The position numbers and the translations under genes were made by a program. A model generated the notes under the pieces. It was given only the letters and a program-made list of their open reading frames with translations. It searched no databases and had not been told where the DNA came from. From contig NZ_OKQO01000004.1 in assembly GCF_900289145.1 (NCBI RefSeq), positions 62,001-126,000 of the forward strand: a stretch of 64,000 nucleotides of DNA, given 5' to 3'. The stretch is from Neobittarella massiliensis (ex Bilen et al. 2018) (GTDB taxonomy: Bacteria > Bacillota > Clostridia > Oscillospirales > Ruminococcaceae). Shown here piece by piece: positions 57,542 through 64,000 of this stretch (position 1 is the stretch's first letter; each line of letters opens with the position of its first letter).

Positions 57542-58354
57542 TTAGGCAGTCTTCACGACAATTTTTGCCGAGCCCGCCTTAACGGCTTTGCCCTCTGCAT
57601 CCCGCTCCACCACAACGATGGTCTCGCCGGCGGTGAGACCCGAGATATTGCCGCCGCTGGGCAACTCAGTATAACCGGTACAGTTATCACCTACGCAAGG
57701 CACATTGACAGTAGGACCGGCAATATAGGCCTGAGTATTACTACCGCCGGCCGCCGGTGTGACGGTGATATTGGTATCACCAGTGGCGGTGCCCGCAGCA
57801 GATTGTACCGTCAGGCCGGTTGCCTCTATGGCAATCTCCTCCTCAATTTCAGCCAAAAAGTCCTTGATATAGCTGATGGCGTTGAGAGTGGCGTCGACAG
57901 TCAGCTCATTTTCACCGAACTGTAGCGAAAAGCCGTTGCCGCCCTGGCCGATCATCGTAAACCGCAGCTTGCGCCCGTCGTCTTTGGTGTGGACAAACCG
58001 CACCATTACGTTGCGCAGAGAGCCTTTGCCGCGAAACGTCAACTTGCGGGTCCCGGTGGCCGTATCCTCGGCAAACACTGCCGTAGAGAGCAGCGCGAGC
58101 TTGCTCAGGTCCCACGACAAGATACCGGTTTTGGCGGTGATCTCCTCATTTTTGATAACTGTTTTAACAGTGCTGCCATACTGGTTTTTGATGTCGTATC
58201 GGTCGGGCTTGTACTCCGCCGAAAACCCCCCCGAGCAGTGGCCTACGTTGTGGTCTTCGGTCTCGATGACCGCATGGTCGGGGATCTCTTTGCCCGCAAA
58301 CTCGTACATATACAGTTCGCCAGCACCAAAGATGATCTCATCTTTTTTGTCCAA
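57542..58354 (-). CDS. Phage major tail (tube) protein
   Basis: 270 aa from TTG 58354, 6 nt after AAGGAGGT; longer upstream starts lack a ribosome binding site. KKDEIIFGAGELYMYEFAGKEIP, VGHCSGGFSAEYKPDRYDI and AKTGILSWDLSKLALL (in pieces) agree with phi13/TP901-1-like tail tube proteins. About 80 C-terminal residues (from VQSAAGTATGDTNITVTPAAGG) form an extra Ig/BIG-like decoration domain ending KAGSAKIVVKT. Confidence 0.85.
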   Translation of the reverse strand: MDKKDEIIFGAGELYMYEFAGKEIPDHAVIETEDHNVGHCSGGFSAEYKPDRYDIKNQYGSTVKTVIKNEEITAKTGILSWDLSKLALLSTAVFAEDTATGTRKLTFRGKGSLRNVMVRFVHTKDDGRKLRFTMIGQGGNGFSLQFGENELTVDATLNAISYIKDFLAEIEEEIAIEATGLTVQSAAGTATGDTNITVTPAAGGSNTQAYIAGPTVNVPCVGDNCTGYTELPSGGNISGLTAGETIVVVERDAEGKAVKAGSAKIVVKTA

Positions 58355-58358
58355 ATCA

Positions 58359-58727
58359 TTACCTCCTTGCATATCTGATGGTGTATATCTGCTGATACTC
58401 GTACCGGTCAAAATCGCTGTTATACAGGCAGCCGCCACCAGCAAGCAGGCACCTGACAGCGTAACTGTCACTAAGCAGGGACTGGCCTTGCACATCGGTA
58501 TTCAGCCTGTTTTTTACCTGCGCGGACAAGCAGGCTGCCTCATCATAAGATGGTGATATGATCTTGAGTGTAAGCATACCCGTGTGCACTGTGCCAGCGC
58601 TGTCGTCGTAATACTCATACACCAGATTAGGTTTGCTCAAATCACCGGTTTTGATGGGATGGATAGCGTTGGGCACAAATATTCCGGCGAGATATTCGCA
58701 CAGCAGCCCATATATCTCAAGTTCCAC
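58359..58727 (-). CDS. Tail completion / minor tail protein (neck)
   Basis: 122 aa from GTG 58727 (AGGGGAGCACGA); overlaps the previous gene by 11 bp. Small alpha/beta protein (MLTLKIISPSYDEAACLSAQVKN, CLLAGGGCLYNSDFDRYEYQQIYTIRY in pieces) in the place of the tail terminator gene. Confidence 0.7.
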   Translation of the reverse strand: MELEIYGLLCEYLAGIFVPNAIHPIKTGDLSKPNLVYEYYDDSAGTVHTGMLTLKIISPSYDEAACLSAQVKNRLNTDVQGQSLLSDSYAVRCLLAGGGCLYNSDFDRYEYQQIYTIRYARR

Positions 58728-59136
58728 TCGTGCTCCCCTCTCCCAATAGCTTGCTGATCTTGCCCTTATTTTTTTCGATGGCTCGCCGCATAAACGGGTT
58801 GGGCTTTTGGCCTGCTGTCTTATGCGTGTTTCCCTTGGCGTCGGTATACACCCATGGTGTCTTGCGGCCATCTCCGTCCTCGGCATATATGCCAGTGCCT
58901 TGGTGGACATATGGGGCATACTCCATGACGTTGTATAGGGTCAGTGTGATCTGCCCATTGTCTACGTCCACCTGATGGCCGTTCGCCGCTCGTAATAGGC
59001 CCATGTCTACCGGCGTCTCTTTTTTGATTTGTCCCTCTAGATACAGCCCGCATGTTTCGGCGTTACGTGCCGCCAGCTGAACCAATTGTGTAGCAGCTCC
59101 GTCTACACTATCACAAAACGCTTTCTGGTCATCCAT
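58717..59136 (-). CDS. HK97 gp10 family tail component
   Basis: 139 aa from ATG 59136. The motif KKETPVDMGLLRAANGH together with YNVMEYAPYVHQGTG and KPNPFMRRAIEK is characteristic of HK97 gp10/neck proteins. Overlaps both neighbouring genes by a few bases, as usual in this module. Confidence 0.9.
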   Translation of the reverse strand: MDDQKAFCDSVDGAATQLVQLAARNAETCGLYLEGQIKKETPVDMGLLRAANGHQVDVDNGQITLTLYNVMEYAPYVHQGTGIYAEDGDGRKTPWVYTDAKGNTHKTAGQKPNPFMRRAIEKNKGKISKLLGEGSTSGT

Positions 59137-59449
59137 CACTGCCGGCCAGCTCCTTTAGCCGTACCATCTTATAGCGGCCACCTACAGGCATGGTGCACAC
59201 CTTGTACTGCCGGTTATCGGCGCATACTATTACATCGTCGGTCTTGGCCGCAGTCTCCGCAGATATGCCGATATGGCTCGTCACATCGCCCTGTACAGTC
59301 TGCGATATCCTCAGAGTATCGTCCTGATAGATAGCCATATCAATCGATCCGACCGATTGCAAGCGCTGCTCCACGGCCCCCGTGGTAGGGGACCGAATGG
59401 GCACGTTGCGCAGCAGCGACACGCGCTGCATATTACTCATAATGCTCAC
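59129..59449 (-). CDS. Head closure / head-tail adaptor protein (small)
   Basis: 106 aa; GTG 59449 with GAGG 8 nt upstream is preferred over the ATG at 59440. Sequence TTGAVEQRLQSVGSIDMAIYQDDTLRISQTVQG (in pieces) suggests a beta-rich adaptor. The family assignment rests mainly on position between connector and gp10-like genes. Confidence 0.65.
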   Translation of the reverse strand: MSIMSNMQRVSLLRNVPIRSPTTGAVEQRLQSVGSIDMAIYQDDTLRISQTVQGDVTSHIGISAETAAKTDDVIVCADNRQYKVCTMPVGGRYKMVRLKELAGSDG

Positions 59450-59745
59450 CAGCTAAGCCTCCTCGCTCTATTGAGACGCCTGTGCAGCGTAGCGGGCAGG
59501 TCTGTGCTATATGTGTAGGACACCCCCGAGTAGCTCTCTGCCGATATGCCGTCGCGCCCCAGTGTGTTGTAACGGTGCAGCAGCAAGTCGGCCAGCAGCG
59601 CCACGTGCTTGCCCGTTATCTCCGGCATACCGCAGTACTCGATAAGTGCGGCGCTTTCCAAGGCGTACAGTGTGTCAAACTTAGCCTCTGCACTCGGCTC
59701 AAGCCCTACAACAATGCTCTTAACCTGCTCCTTGACGGTGTCCAT
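59446..59745 (-). CDS. Head-tail connector (gp6-like)
   Basis: 99 aa from ATG 59745 (GGAG). Helical protein (KEQVKSIVVGLEPSAEAKFDTLY, HVALLADLLLHRYNTLGRDGI in pieces) ending in an Arg-rich tail, matching DNA-packaging connector proteins that sit below the portal. Confidence 0.75.
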   Translation of the reverse strand: MDTVKEQVKSIVVGLEPSAEAKFDTLYALESAALIEYCGMPEITGKHVALLADLLLHRYNTLGRDGISAESYSGVSYTYSTDLPATLHRRLNRARRLSW

Positions 59746-60623
59746 TAGGCTCCTGCTACCTCTTTGGTATTGACCGGAGCGGCAGTGGTGTTGATAACGT
59801 TGACCTGGGTGGCGGGCTCATCCACGTACTCGATCTGTGCGGTGACAGCCGACTTGTCGCGCAGGACGCCAGTACCATATACCATCAGGCCGCGCACGCC
59901 GTCGGCAAAGCTGCCCTCTAGGCGCATGGCCTCCATCTCGTTGAGCTGTTTGCCGTGGCCAGTGGCTGCCTTGGACAACGCTATAATCGTAGTTTTGCTG
60001 GTCGCTACAGGCAGCTCCTCAGACACGCAGATCTGCAGACCGGCAACAGTCTGGCCCTCTACGACACCGTTTTCCAACACCTTGGGATTGGGTGTAAAAC
60101 GCACATCCTTAGAGAGCAGGCCCAGATACTCGCTGTCGATGACGGCGTAGCGGTTTACTTTGGGCACCTTATTTTTGTTGAGTTTAGTGGCCATATCGAC
60201 CAGCAGGTCATAGGCGTTTTTACGGTGAACCTGCTTAACGCCCAGTTTGTTGCCAGCAGCGACGCCATCGGCAATAGTTTTAAGCACCGCCTTATCAACA
60301 GTCTCGCTCATGGCCGCCGATGCCTCGGCCACTGTGGGGTCCACGAGGTTACCCGCGGCCTGTACCTTGTCCACATCGTCAACCTTAAAGGCAAAGTACT
60401 TTTTCTGATCCATGTTGAGCTCGACTTTGGGTACATCGATCTCGTCCCACTCGACGGTACCGGCATAGTCTTTGGTCGCTACCGCGCCCACAGTGCCAAA
60501 CACGATCTTGTTGCCCTCGATGCGGGTAGGGGCGGTGGTGATGACATCTGCCAGAGAGCGGTTGTGGTAGTTTTCCAGCAGCCGCGCCTCCCATATGGTG
60601 GGGATAAAATTGGTTACTGCCAT
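59745..60623 (-). CDS. Major capsid protein
   Basis: 292 aa from ATG 60623 (GGAGGATTTTTAA). MAVTNFIPTIWEARLLENYHN, TRIEGNKIVFGTVGAVATKDYAG and QKKYFAFKVDDVDKVQAAGNL (in pieces) match a family of HK97-fold/P22-coat-like capsid proteins from Firmicute siphoviruses. It directly follows the scaffold gene. No delta-domain or protease gene is seen, consistent with a scaffold of the Gp20 type. Confidence 0.92.
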   Translation of the reverse strand: MAVTNFIPTIWEARLLENYHNRSLADVITTAPTRIEGNKIVFGTVGAVATKDYAGTVEWDEIDVPKVELNMDQKKYFAFKVDDVDKVQAAGNLVDPTVAEASAAMSETVDKAVLKTIADGVAAGNKLGVKQVHRKNAYDLLVDMATKLNKNKVPKVNRYAVIDSEYLGLLSKDVRFTPNPKVLENGVVEGQTVAGLQICVSEELPVATSKTTIIALSKAATGHGKQLNEMEAMRLEGSFADGVRGLMVYGTGVLRDKSAVTAQIEYVDEPATQVNVINTTAAPVNTKEVAGA

Positions 60624-60636
60624 TTAAAAATCCTCC

Positions 60637-61191
60637 TTACAATGACTTCTGGATATCGCCCCAGTTGGCGTTGATTTGGTCTACAGTCATACCACGCAGC
60701 TGTTCGGGAGTAAATACAGGCTGCGTGGTTTGGGTTGTCAGGGTGTTGGGCGAGGTACCGATCACGCCAGTATCAGTCTCAAACTGGCCGGCATAACTCT
60801 CCTGCAGGGACTTAAAAAGGCCCTCCTCGTCATCGAGAGAGCCCTTTTCGTCCAGCTTGATATTGTCTGCGCCATATTTGTACAGCAGGTAATCGGGGTC
60901 TTTGGCTCCGCGCTTGGTAGCGGCGGTCAAAAAGGCGTATTTTCCCTTATCCGCGGCGCGGCCAGCTTTTTCGTCCTCTAGCTGCTGTTGCAGAGCAGCC
61001 ACGTCTACCTTTTGGGCATCGGCTAACTTGGCGCTCGCCTCGTCCCTCTCCCTTTTGATGGTGTTATACACCTCCTTGGGCACCGTGTACTTGGGCAGCT
61101 CCTTATTGATCTGGTCGACTACAGTATCAATATCAAGGTTGCCGTCCTCGGTTTTAGGTGCGTCTCTCAGTAGTTTCCTAAGCCATTCCAT
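60637..61191 (-). CDS. Phage scaffold / minor structural protein GP20
   Basis: 184 aa from ATG 61191 (GGAGGTAGAAGT). Highly charged and helical (TIKRERDEASAKLADAQKVDVAALQQQLEDEKA in pieces), then AAATKRGAKDPDYLLYKYG-like segment typical of GP20. It acts as the internal scaffold for capsid assembly and is usually ejected or degraded. Confidence 0.9.
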   Translation of the reverse strand: MEWLRKLLRDAPKTEDGNLDIDTVVDQINKELPKYTVPKEVYNTIKRERDEASAKLADAQKVDVAALQQQLEDEKAGRAADKGKYAFLTAATKRGAKDPDYLLYKYGADNIKLDEKGSLDDEEGLFKSLQESYAGQFETDTGVIGTSPNTLTTQTTQPVFTPEQLRGMTVDQINANWGDIQKSL

Positions 61192-61210
61192 ACTTCTACC
61201 TCCATAGATT

Positions 61211-61216
61211 ATTATA
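61211..61216 (-). promoter_or_regulatory. Possible -10 box for the scaffold-capsid transcript
   Basis: Minus strand TATAAT, about 20 nt before the ATG region; no good -35. A terminator lies upstream of it (61270-61297), so an internal promoter is needed or the terminator is leaky. Confidence 0.4.
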
Positions 61217-61269
61217 CTGTCTCTCACAGTAGGGAGTAGCTGCATTTATGCCCAGCGGCCAAAGGGCGC

Positions 61270-61297
61270 AAAAAAGCACTGGGAAATCCCAGTGCTC
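61270..61297 (-). terminator. Terminator after the MuF/micro-ORF pair
   Basis: Minus strand GCACTGGG-ATTT-CCCAGTGC then TTTTTT; perfect stem. It separates the head morphogenesis pair from the scaffold-capsid genes. Confidence 0.88.
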
Positions 61298-61419
61298 TAT
61301 TGGTGATCTTCAGGTGTACAATCTTCCACCGGCACATCTCCACCGTCAATGGTAAGGGGAGGGTCTTTGATTAGCTCCGGTGCTTCCTCCATGCTATCCC
61401 AATTTATTTTTTCTTCCAC
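61297..61419 (-). CDS. 40-aa acidic micro-ORF downstream of the MuF-zincin gene
   Basis: GTG 61419 is placed 10 nt after GAGGAGGTGTAT and overlaps the end of the MuF gene by 16 bp in another frame. The product (begins MEEKINWDSMEEAPELIKD, ends CTPEDHQ) is very acidic with one Cys. It ends exactly at the terminator. Too short for a usual immunity protein, but coding is supported by the ribosome binding site, overlap and terminator. Function unknown. Confidence 0.6.
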   Translation of the reverse strand: MEEKINWDSMEEAPELIKDPPLTIDGGDVPVEDCTPEDHQ

Positions 61420-62975
61420 TCGCTATACACCTCCTCGATAATCTCTCCTATCCTTTTAGCGACAGGTCTAGGTGTGGGGTTGTTGCAATATTCTGCCCAC
61501 GCCTCTGCCACAAACTCTCGCACGGGGTCCTTATTGCTGTTTTTCCAGGCGTATTCAGACAGTGCCTCCGTCATTTTGGGGCCTTTTAAGGACTGGAACA
61601 AATCTATGACTTCTGGTCTCCCAGAAATCATAATTAAGTCGTCTATTTGGTGTGCGATCTCATGGTCTAAAACACTTCGGATAGTTTCGCACCCCTCCGG
61701 GTGGAATTTCATTTTTACGCAGTAACGGAGTTCTTGGACTAATTCCTCTGCCGAACCAACAGCAGCATTGACCGTAATGCCCCTGCCAATTTTATACCTG
61801 TAGGATTGCGCGATTACATTTTTAGACACTCGTGGCACCCGTTTGTTGGCCTGTTGCTTGGCAAAATCAAGAAGCCGTTTTTCTGTTACTCCGGGGTTCC
61901 TGGCCCGTAATTCTGGCATGATTGTTTCGATGTATTTCTTCTTGATGTATCGGTTCCGCTCCTGGCAGGTCCCTACAAAATCAAAATTATCTAGTAGCTC
62001 TGGAAATTTTTTAAGATTATCCGCCAGGCCTCCGTTCCATGCGTTTGCAATCTCAATATCCACGCCCTTGTACCCTGCATGTGGCACCTTTAGGATTTTT
62101 TCGGCGTAGGTATTTGCGTCTTTAATTGAGCTAGCTTGCCGAATCTGCTCCTCCTGCTTAATTATATCACGATTTTGTGTGTCCTGTGTATTTTCAGTGG
62201 GTAAATCCACAACCGGTATGTAGGTACACCGGCAATTGGGGTGCACCGGCAGGATCGGCGCCTTGTCGATCGGATACTCTTTTCCGTGCAGCACCCCACA
62301 CTCAGGGCATGTCCTCTCGTCCTCCGCCGCCCAGAACTGGACCTTTTTGACGCCGCTATCCTTGTAGGCCTTTAGGGCGCTGTCATTGAGGTAGTGGATG
62401 GTTTCGGTGCGGGCAAGCCTCAAAGCGTTTTTGTACCCCAATTGCATTTTCCCGTCTATCTGCCGTGCCAGCTCTCCAACACCCAGGCCTTGCACCAGCC
62501 CGCGGGTCAATATCTCATTGAGCGCAAAGGTAAGTGACGCTTTATCCCGCCAGATGCGGTCACTAAAATCAGCACCGGACCAGGGATATTTCAGCGCTTT
62601 TTCCACCGCCTTTTTGTTGACGGTGGTGAACGCTCTGTCTGTCAGCTCAGCCCGCAGCGTCTCGTAGTTGGTCTGGTATGCCTCTATTAATACCTCGCCC
62701 AGCTGCTGTTTTTCCGCCTCTTTAAGCTGGTCTACAGTCTTTTGAATGTTTGCCTTAATGGCCTTTAGTCTCTTGATCGTGTATCCATCAGTCAGCGATA
62801 GCTTACCGCTCTGGCTCTTTTTGAGCAGCTGCATAAGCTGGGCGTCTATATCTCTTTGGGCCTTGCTGTAAACATCCTGCAGAGCCCTACACTCATCCAC
62901 AGCAGTATTGTATGCGTCCCACGTATGGGCCGCCGTACGGTCAGCCCAATACTCAGCACTACTCCTGCTGGGCAT
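61404..62975 (-). CDS. MuF-type phage head protein fused to an anthrax-lethal-factor-like zincin domain
   Basis: 523 aa from ATG 62975; overlaps the portal gene by 17 bp. The N-terminal part and the MuF domain (about 100-270) contain ALRLARTETIHYLND and the metal-type ERTCPECGVLHG...HPNCRC. After a linker, the C-terminal 230 residues hold a zincin signature: HEIAHQIDD at 438-446 and EFVAEAWAEY at about 487-496. This pairing resembles HEFGHAVDD and EFFAEAF of anthrax lethal factor (ATLF family). Such MuF fusions are known as phage-encoded polymorphic toxins carried in the virion. Possible roles are injection of a protease into the host or competition. The frame is intact with both Zn-binding elements. 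Confidence 0.85.
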   Translation of the reverse strand: MPSRSSAEYWADRTAAHTWDAYNTAVDECRALQDVYSKAQRDIDAQLMQLLKKSQSGKLSLTDGYTIKRLKAIKANIQKTVDQLKEAEKQQLGEVLIEAYQTNYETLRAELTDRAFTTVNKKAVEKALKYPWSGADFSDRIWRDKASLTFALNEILTRGLVQGLGVGELARQIDGKMQLGYKNALRLARTETIHYLNDSALKAYKDSGVKKVQFWAAEDERTCPECGVLHGKEYPIDKAPILPVHPNCRCTYIPVVDLPTENTQDTQNRDIIKQEEQIRQASSIKDANTYAEKILKVPHAGYKGVDIEIANAWNGGLADNLKKFPELLDNFDFVGTCQERNRYIKKKYIETIMPELRARNPGVTEKRLLDFAKQQANKRVPRVSKNVIAQSYRYKIGRGITVNAAVGSAEELVQELRYCVKMKFHPEGCETIRSVLDHEIAHQIDDLIMISGRPEVIDLFQSLKGPKMTEALSEYAWKNSNKDPVREFVAEAWAEYCNNPTPRPVAKRIGEIIEEVYSEWKKK

Positions 62976-64000
62976 TATTCGTTACCGGAGCCTTGTTGTA
63001 TAGGCGCTGCTCCTCGTCTTCTTGCTCCTCCGCCATGTCCGACATCTCTTGTTCGGCGTCCTGTACCCATGGATGATGGGAGATTGCCGTTTTACGACTG
63101 ATGATCGCGGTGGACGCCGCCACATTTTGGATGGCCTCACTCTCGTTGACCATAACCGATCGGTTAAAGATGATCTCCACCGGCTCTTTGGGCACAGCTT
63201 TGCCAGTCAGCGATAGGTAGGTATCCACAAACTCCAGAAGCTTTCGAAAGGCAGTCTTGAGGGATTTTTCCAGTTTATTGCATTTGAGGTCAAGCCCTGA
63301 GTACAAAAATTTAAGGGCCACACCTGACGGCGCGGTCCCGATATCATCCAAATTTTTGTTGACTCCCTGCCCAAACTCCAATATATCCCGCTTGAGTTGG
63401 GCGAAGTGGGTGTCATACCCGCCCAGGTCTATGCTGGGGCTTATCGCCTCTACACCGCCCTCAGTGGCGTCATCCACGTTGATGGCATTGTAGTGTGCGA
63501 TCTTGCCTGCAAGCTTGTGCAGGTCCTCCTCACCATATCCCTTAAGCACCCACACCAGCCGTCGGGCGACGTCCAAAAAGTTGGAGTTCTCTGAGCGCTT
63601 GTCGTCGTAGTCGTCAATAAGACTCTTGACAAATTTGATGTCCGGGTACTCATAACTGTTGTTTTTAACAGCTATAAAGGGGATGGTCCCCCAACTTGTA
63701 GGCGCACCGCTCTTGCCTCGTTTGAGATAAGGCGTGGGGAAATCCTTGTAATTGGTGTTTGCTGCCAGCGCCCCGCCCCGCAGATCGTAGTGGTACACAC
63801 CATCGAATGTATAGAGATCAACACGCTTGATATTCTCCTTTCGAGACCCGATATACTCAGTCTGCTCGTAGGTACGTATGACCGCCTGCAGTTGCGTGTG
63901 GTCGTCGTCTGACCAGATGGGCACGATCTGCTGAGCTGGGAATACCAACGTCTTAAACTCACCCTGCTCGTTGATGTACACATACAGCCAGCCAATGCCC
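62959..64000 (-). CDS. Phage portal protein (SPP1 Gp6-like), partial
   Basis: 347 in-frame codons up to the window edge; the N-terminus is missing (the frame is open across 64000, beginning GIGWLYVYINEQGEF). PTSWGTIPFIAVKNNSYEYPDIKFVKSLIDDYD (in pieces), GTAPSGVALKFLYSGLD and LEKSLKTAFRKLLEF are typical of SPP1-type portals. It forms the dodecameric DNA gate of the capsid and precedes the MuF gene, as in SPP1 (gp6-gp7). Confidence 0.92.
   Translation of the reverse strand, partial: GIGWLYVYINEQGEFKTLVFPAQQIVPIWSDDDHTQLQAVIRTYEQTEYIGSRKENIKRVDLYTFDGVYHYDLRGGALAANTNYKDFPTPYLKRGKSGAPTSWGTIPFIAVKNNSYEYPDIKFVKSLIDDYDDKRSENSNFLDVARRLVWVLKGYGEEDLHKLAGKIAHYNAINVDDATEGGVEAISPSIDLGGYDTHFAQLKRDILEFGQGVNKNLDDIGTAPSGVALKFLYSGLDLKCNKLEKSLKTAFRKLLEFVDTYLSLTGKAVPKEPVEIIFNRSVMVNESEAIQNVAASTAIISRKTAISHHPWVQDAEQEMSDMAEEQEDEEQRLYNKAPVTNNAQQE

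Larger units (their letters stand above)
44885..64000. mobile_element. Siphovirus-type prophage (right part runs off the window)
   Basis: From the tRNA-Gly gene onward, nearly every gene is a phage structural or lysis gene on the minus strand, in standard late-operon order reversed. Base composition is visibly less GC-rich than in the host part. The exact left end is not certain; the tRNA 3' end is a common attB. Integrase, repressor, replication genes and terminase must lie beyond 64000. Confidence 0.9.

Overview
The window looks like a chromosomal segment of a GC-rich, strictly anaerobic Firmicute, most likely a gut Clostridium-class (Oscillospiraceae-like) bacterium. Supporting signs are a T-box leader, rubrerythrin and a flavodiiron protein as oxygen defences, strong AGGAGG ribosome binding sites, sigma-A promoters of the TTGACA-N17-TATAAT type, many GTG/TTG starts, a LiaF-like membrane protein and ECF/RsgI-type signalling. 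The assignment to a lineage is inference; no 16S rRNA gene is present.

Layout of the host part (1-44884). 1-2530 carries an opine-dehydrogenase-like gene and a cobalamin-binding protein, read leftward behind a long leader with an intrinsic terminator. 2760-10900 holds oxidative-stress and envelope genes: rubrerythrin, NIPSNAP, LiaF-like, a small Cys-rich exported protein, an ECF sigma/RsgI-like anti-sigma pair, an Mbeg1-like hydrolase, a DUF4358 lipoprotein, a nucleoside hydrolase, an AEC transporter and a PC4/YdbC protein. 11468-13702 is a three-gene operon: split-barrel flavoprotein-ferredoxin fusion, Zn-macrodomain and class M sirtuin (ADP-ribosylation cycle). 13794-16451 is a T-box (probable Ile specifier) in front of an XRE-cupin regulator and an acyl-CoA ligase. 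16709-20362 holds an AGCS alanine/glycine symporter, an Rrf2 regulator and an O-acetylhomoserine sulfhydrylase with a possible leader peptide. 20537-22621 is a PTS-EIIC/EAL fusion. 23570-29893 is a MacAB-like efflux system with its own two-component system; both units share an upstream sequence motif. 30241-33226 holds a flavodiiron protein, a DMT permease and a LOG-like protein. 33444-43121 is a complete histidine-utilisation operon (M20 hydrolase, hutF, hutI, hutD, hutH, hutU) that ends with a second HAL-family gene from which exactly the MIO-forming Ala-Ser-Gly is deleted. 43496-44602 is a TPR glycosyltransferase, followed by tRNA-Gly(CCC).

Prophage (about 44885 to beyond 64000). Next to the tRNA lies a siphovirus-type prophage of lower GC, read almost entirely leftward. 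In transcription order it has portal, MuF-type head protein with an anthrax-lethal-factor-like zincin tail, a tiny ORF plus terminator, scaffold, major capsid, connector and tail-completion genes, tail tube, tail chaperones G/GT with a CCCAAAC slippery site, tape measure, Dit, Tal, a repeat-rich fibre, XhlA-like protein, holin and an endolysin with three Cpl-7 repeats. Two cargo-like (moron) genes stand out: a lipoprotein with its own promoter and terminator inside the tail operon, and a divergent small gene next to the tRNA. Integrase, repressor and terminase lie outside the window.

Most interesting for follow-up: the Ile T-box on an acyl-CoA ligase, the MIO-less HAL paralogue in the hut operon, the MuF-zincin with its adjacent micro-ORF, the lipoprotein moron, the sirtuin/macrodomain/ferredoxin-flavoprotein operon, and the unassigned attenuator leader of the cobalamin gene.
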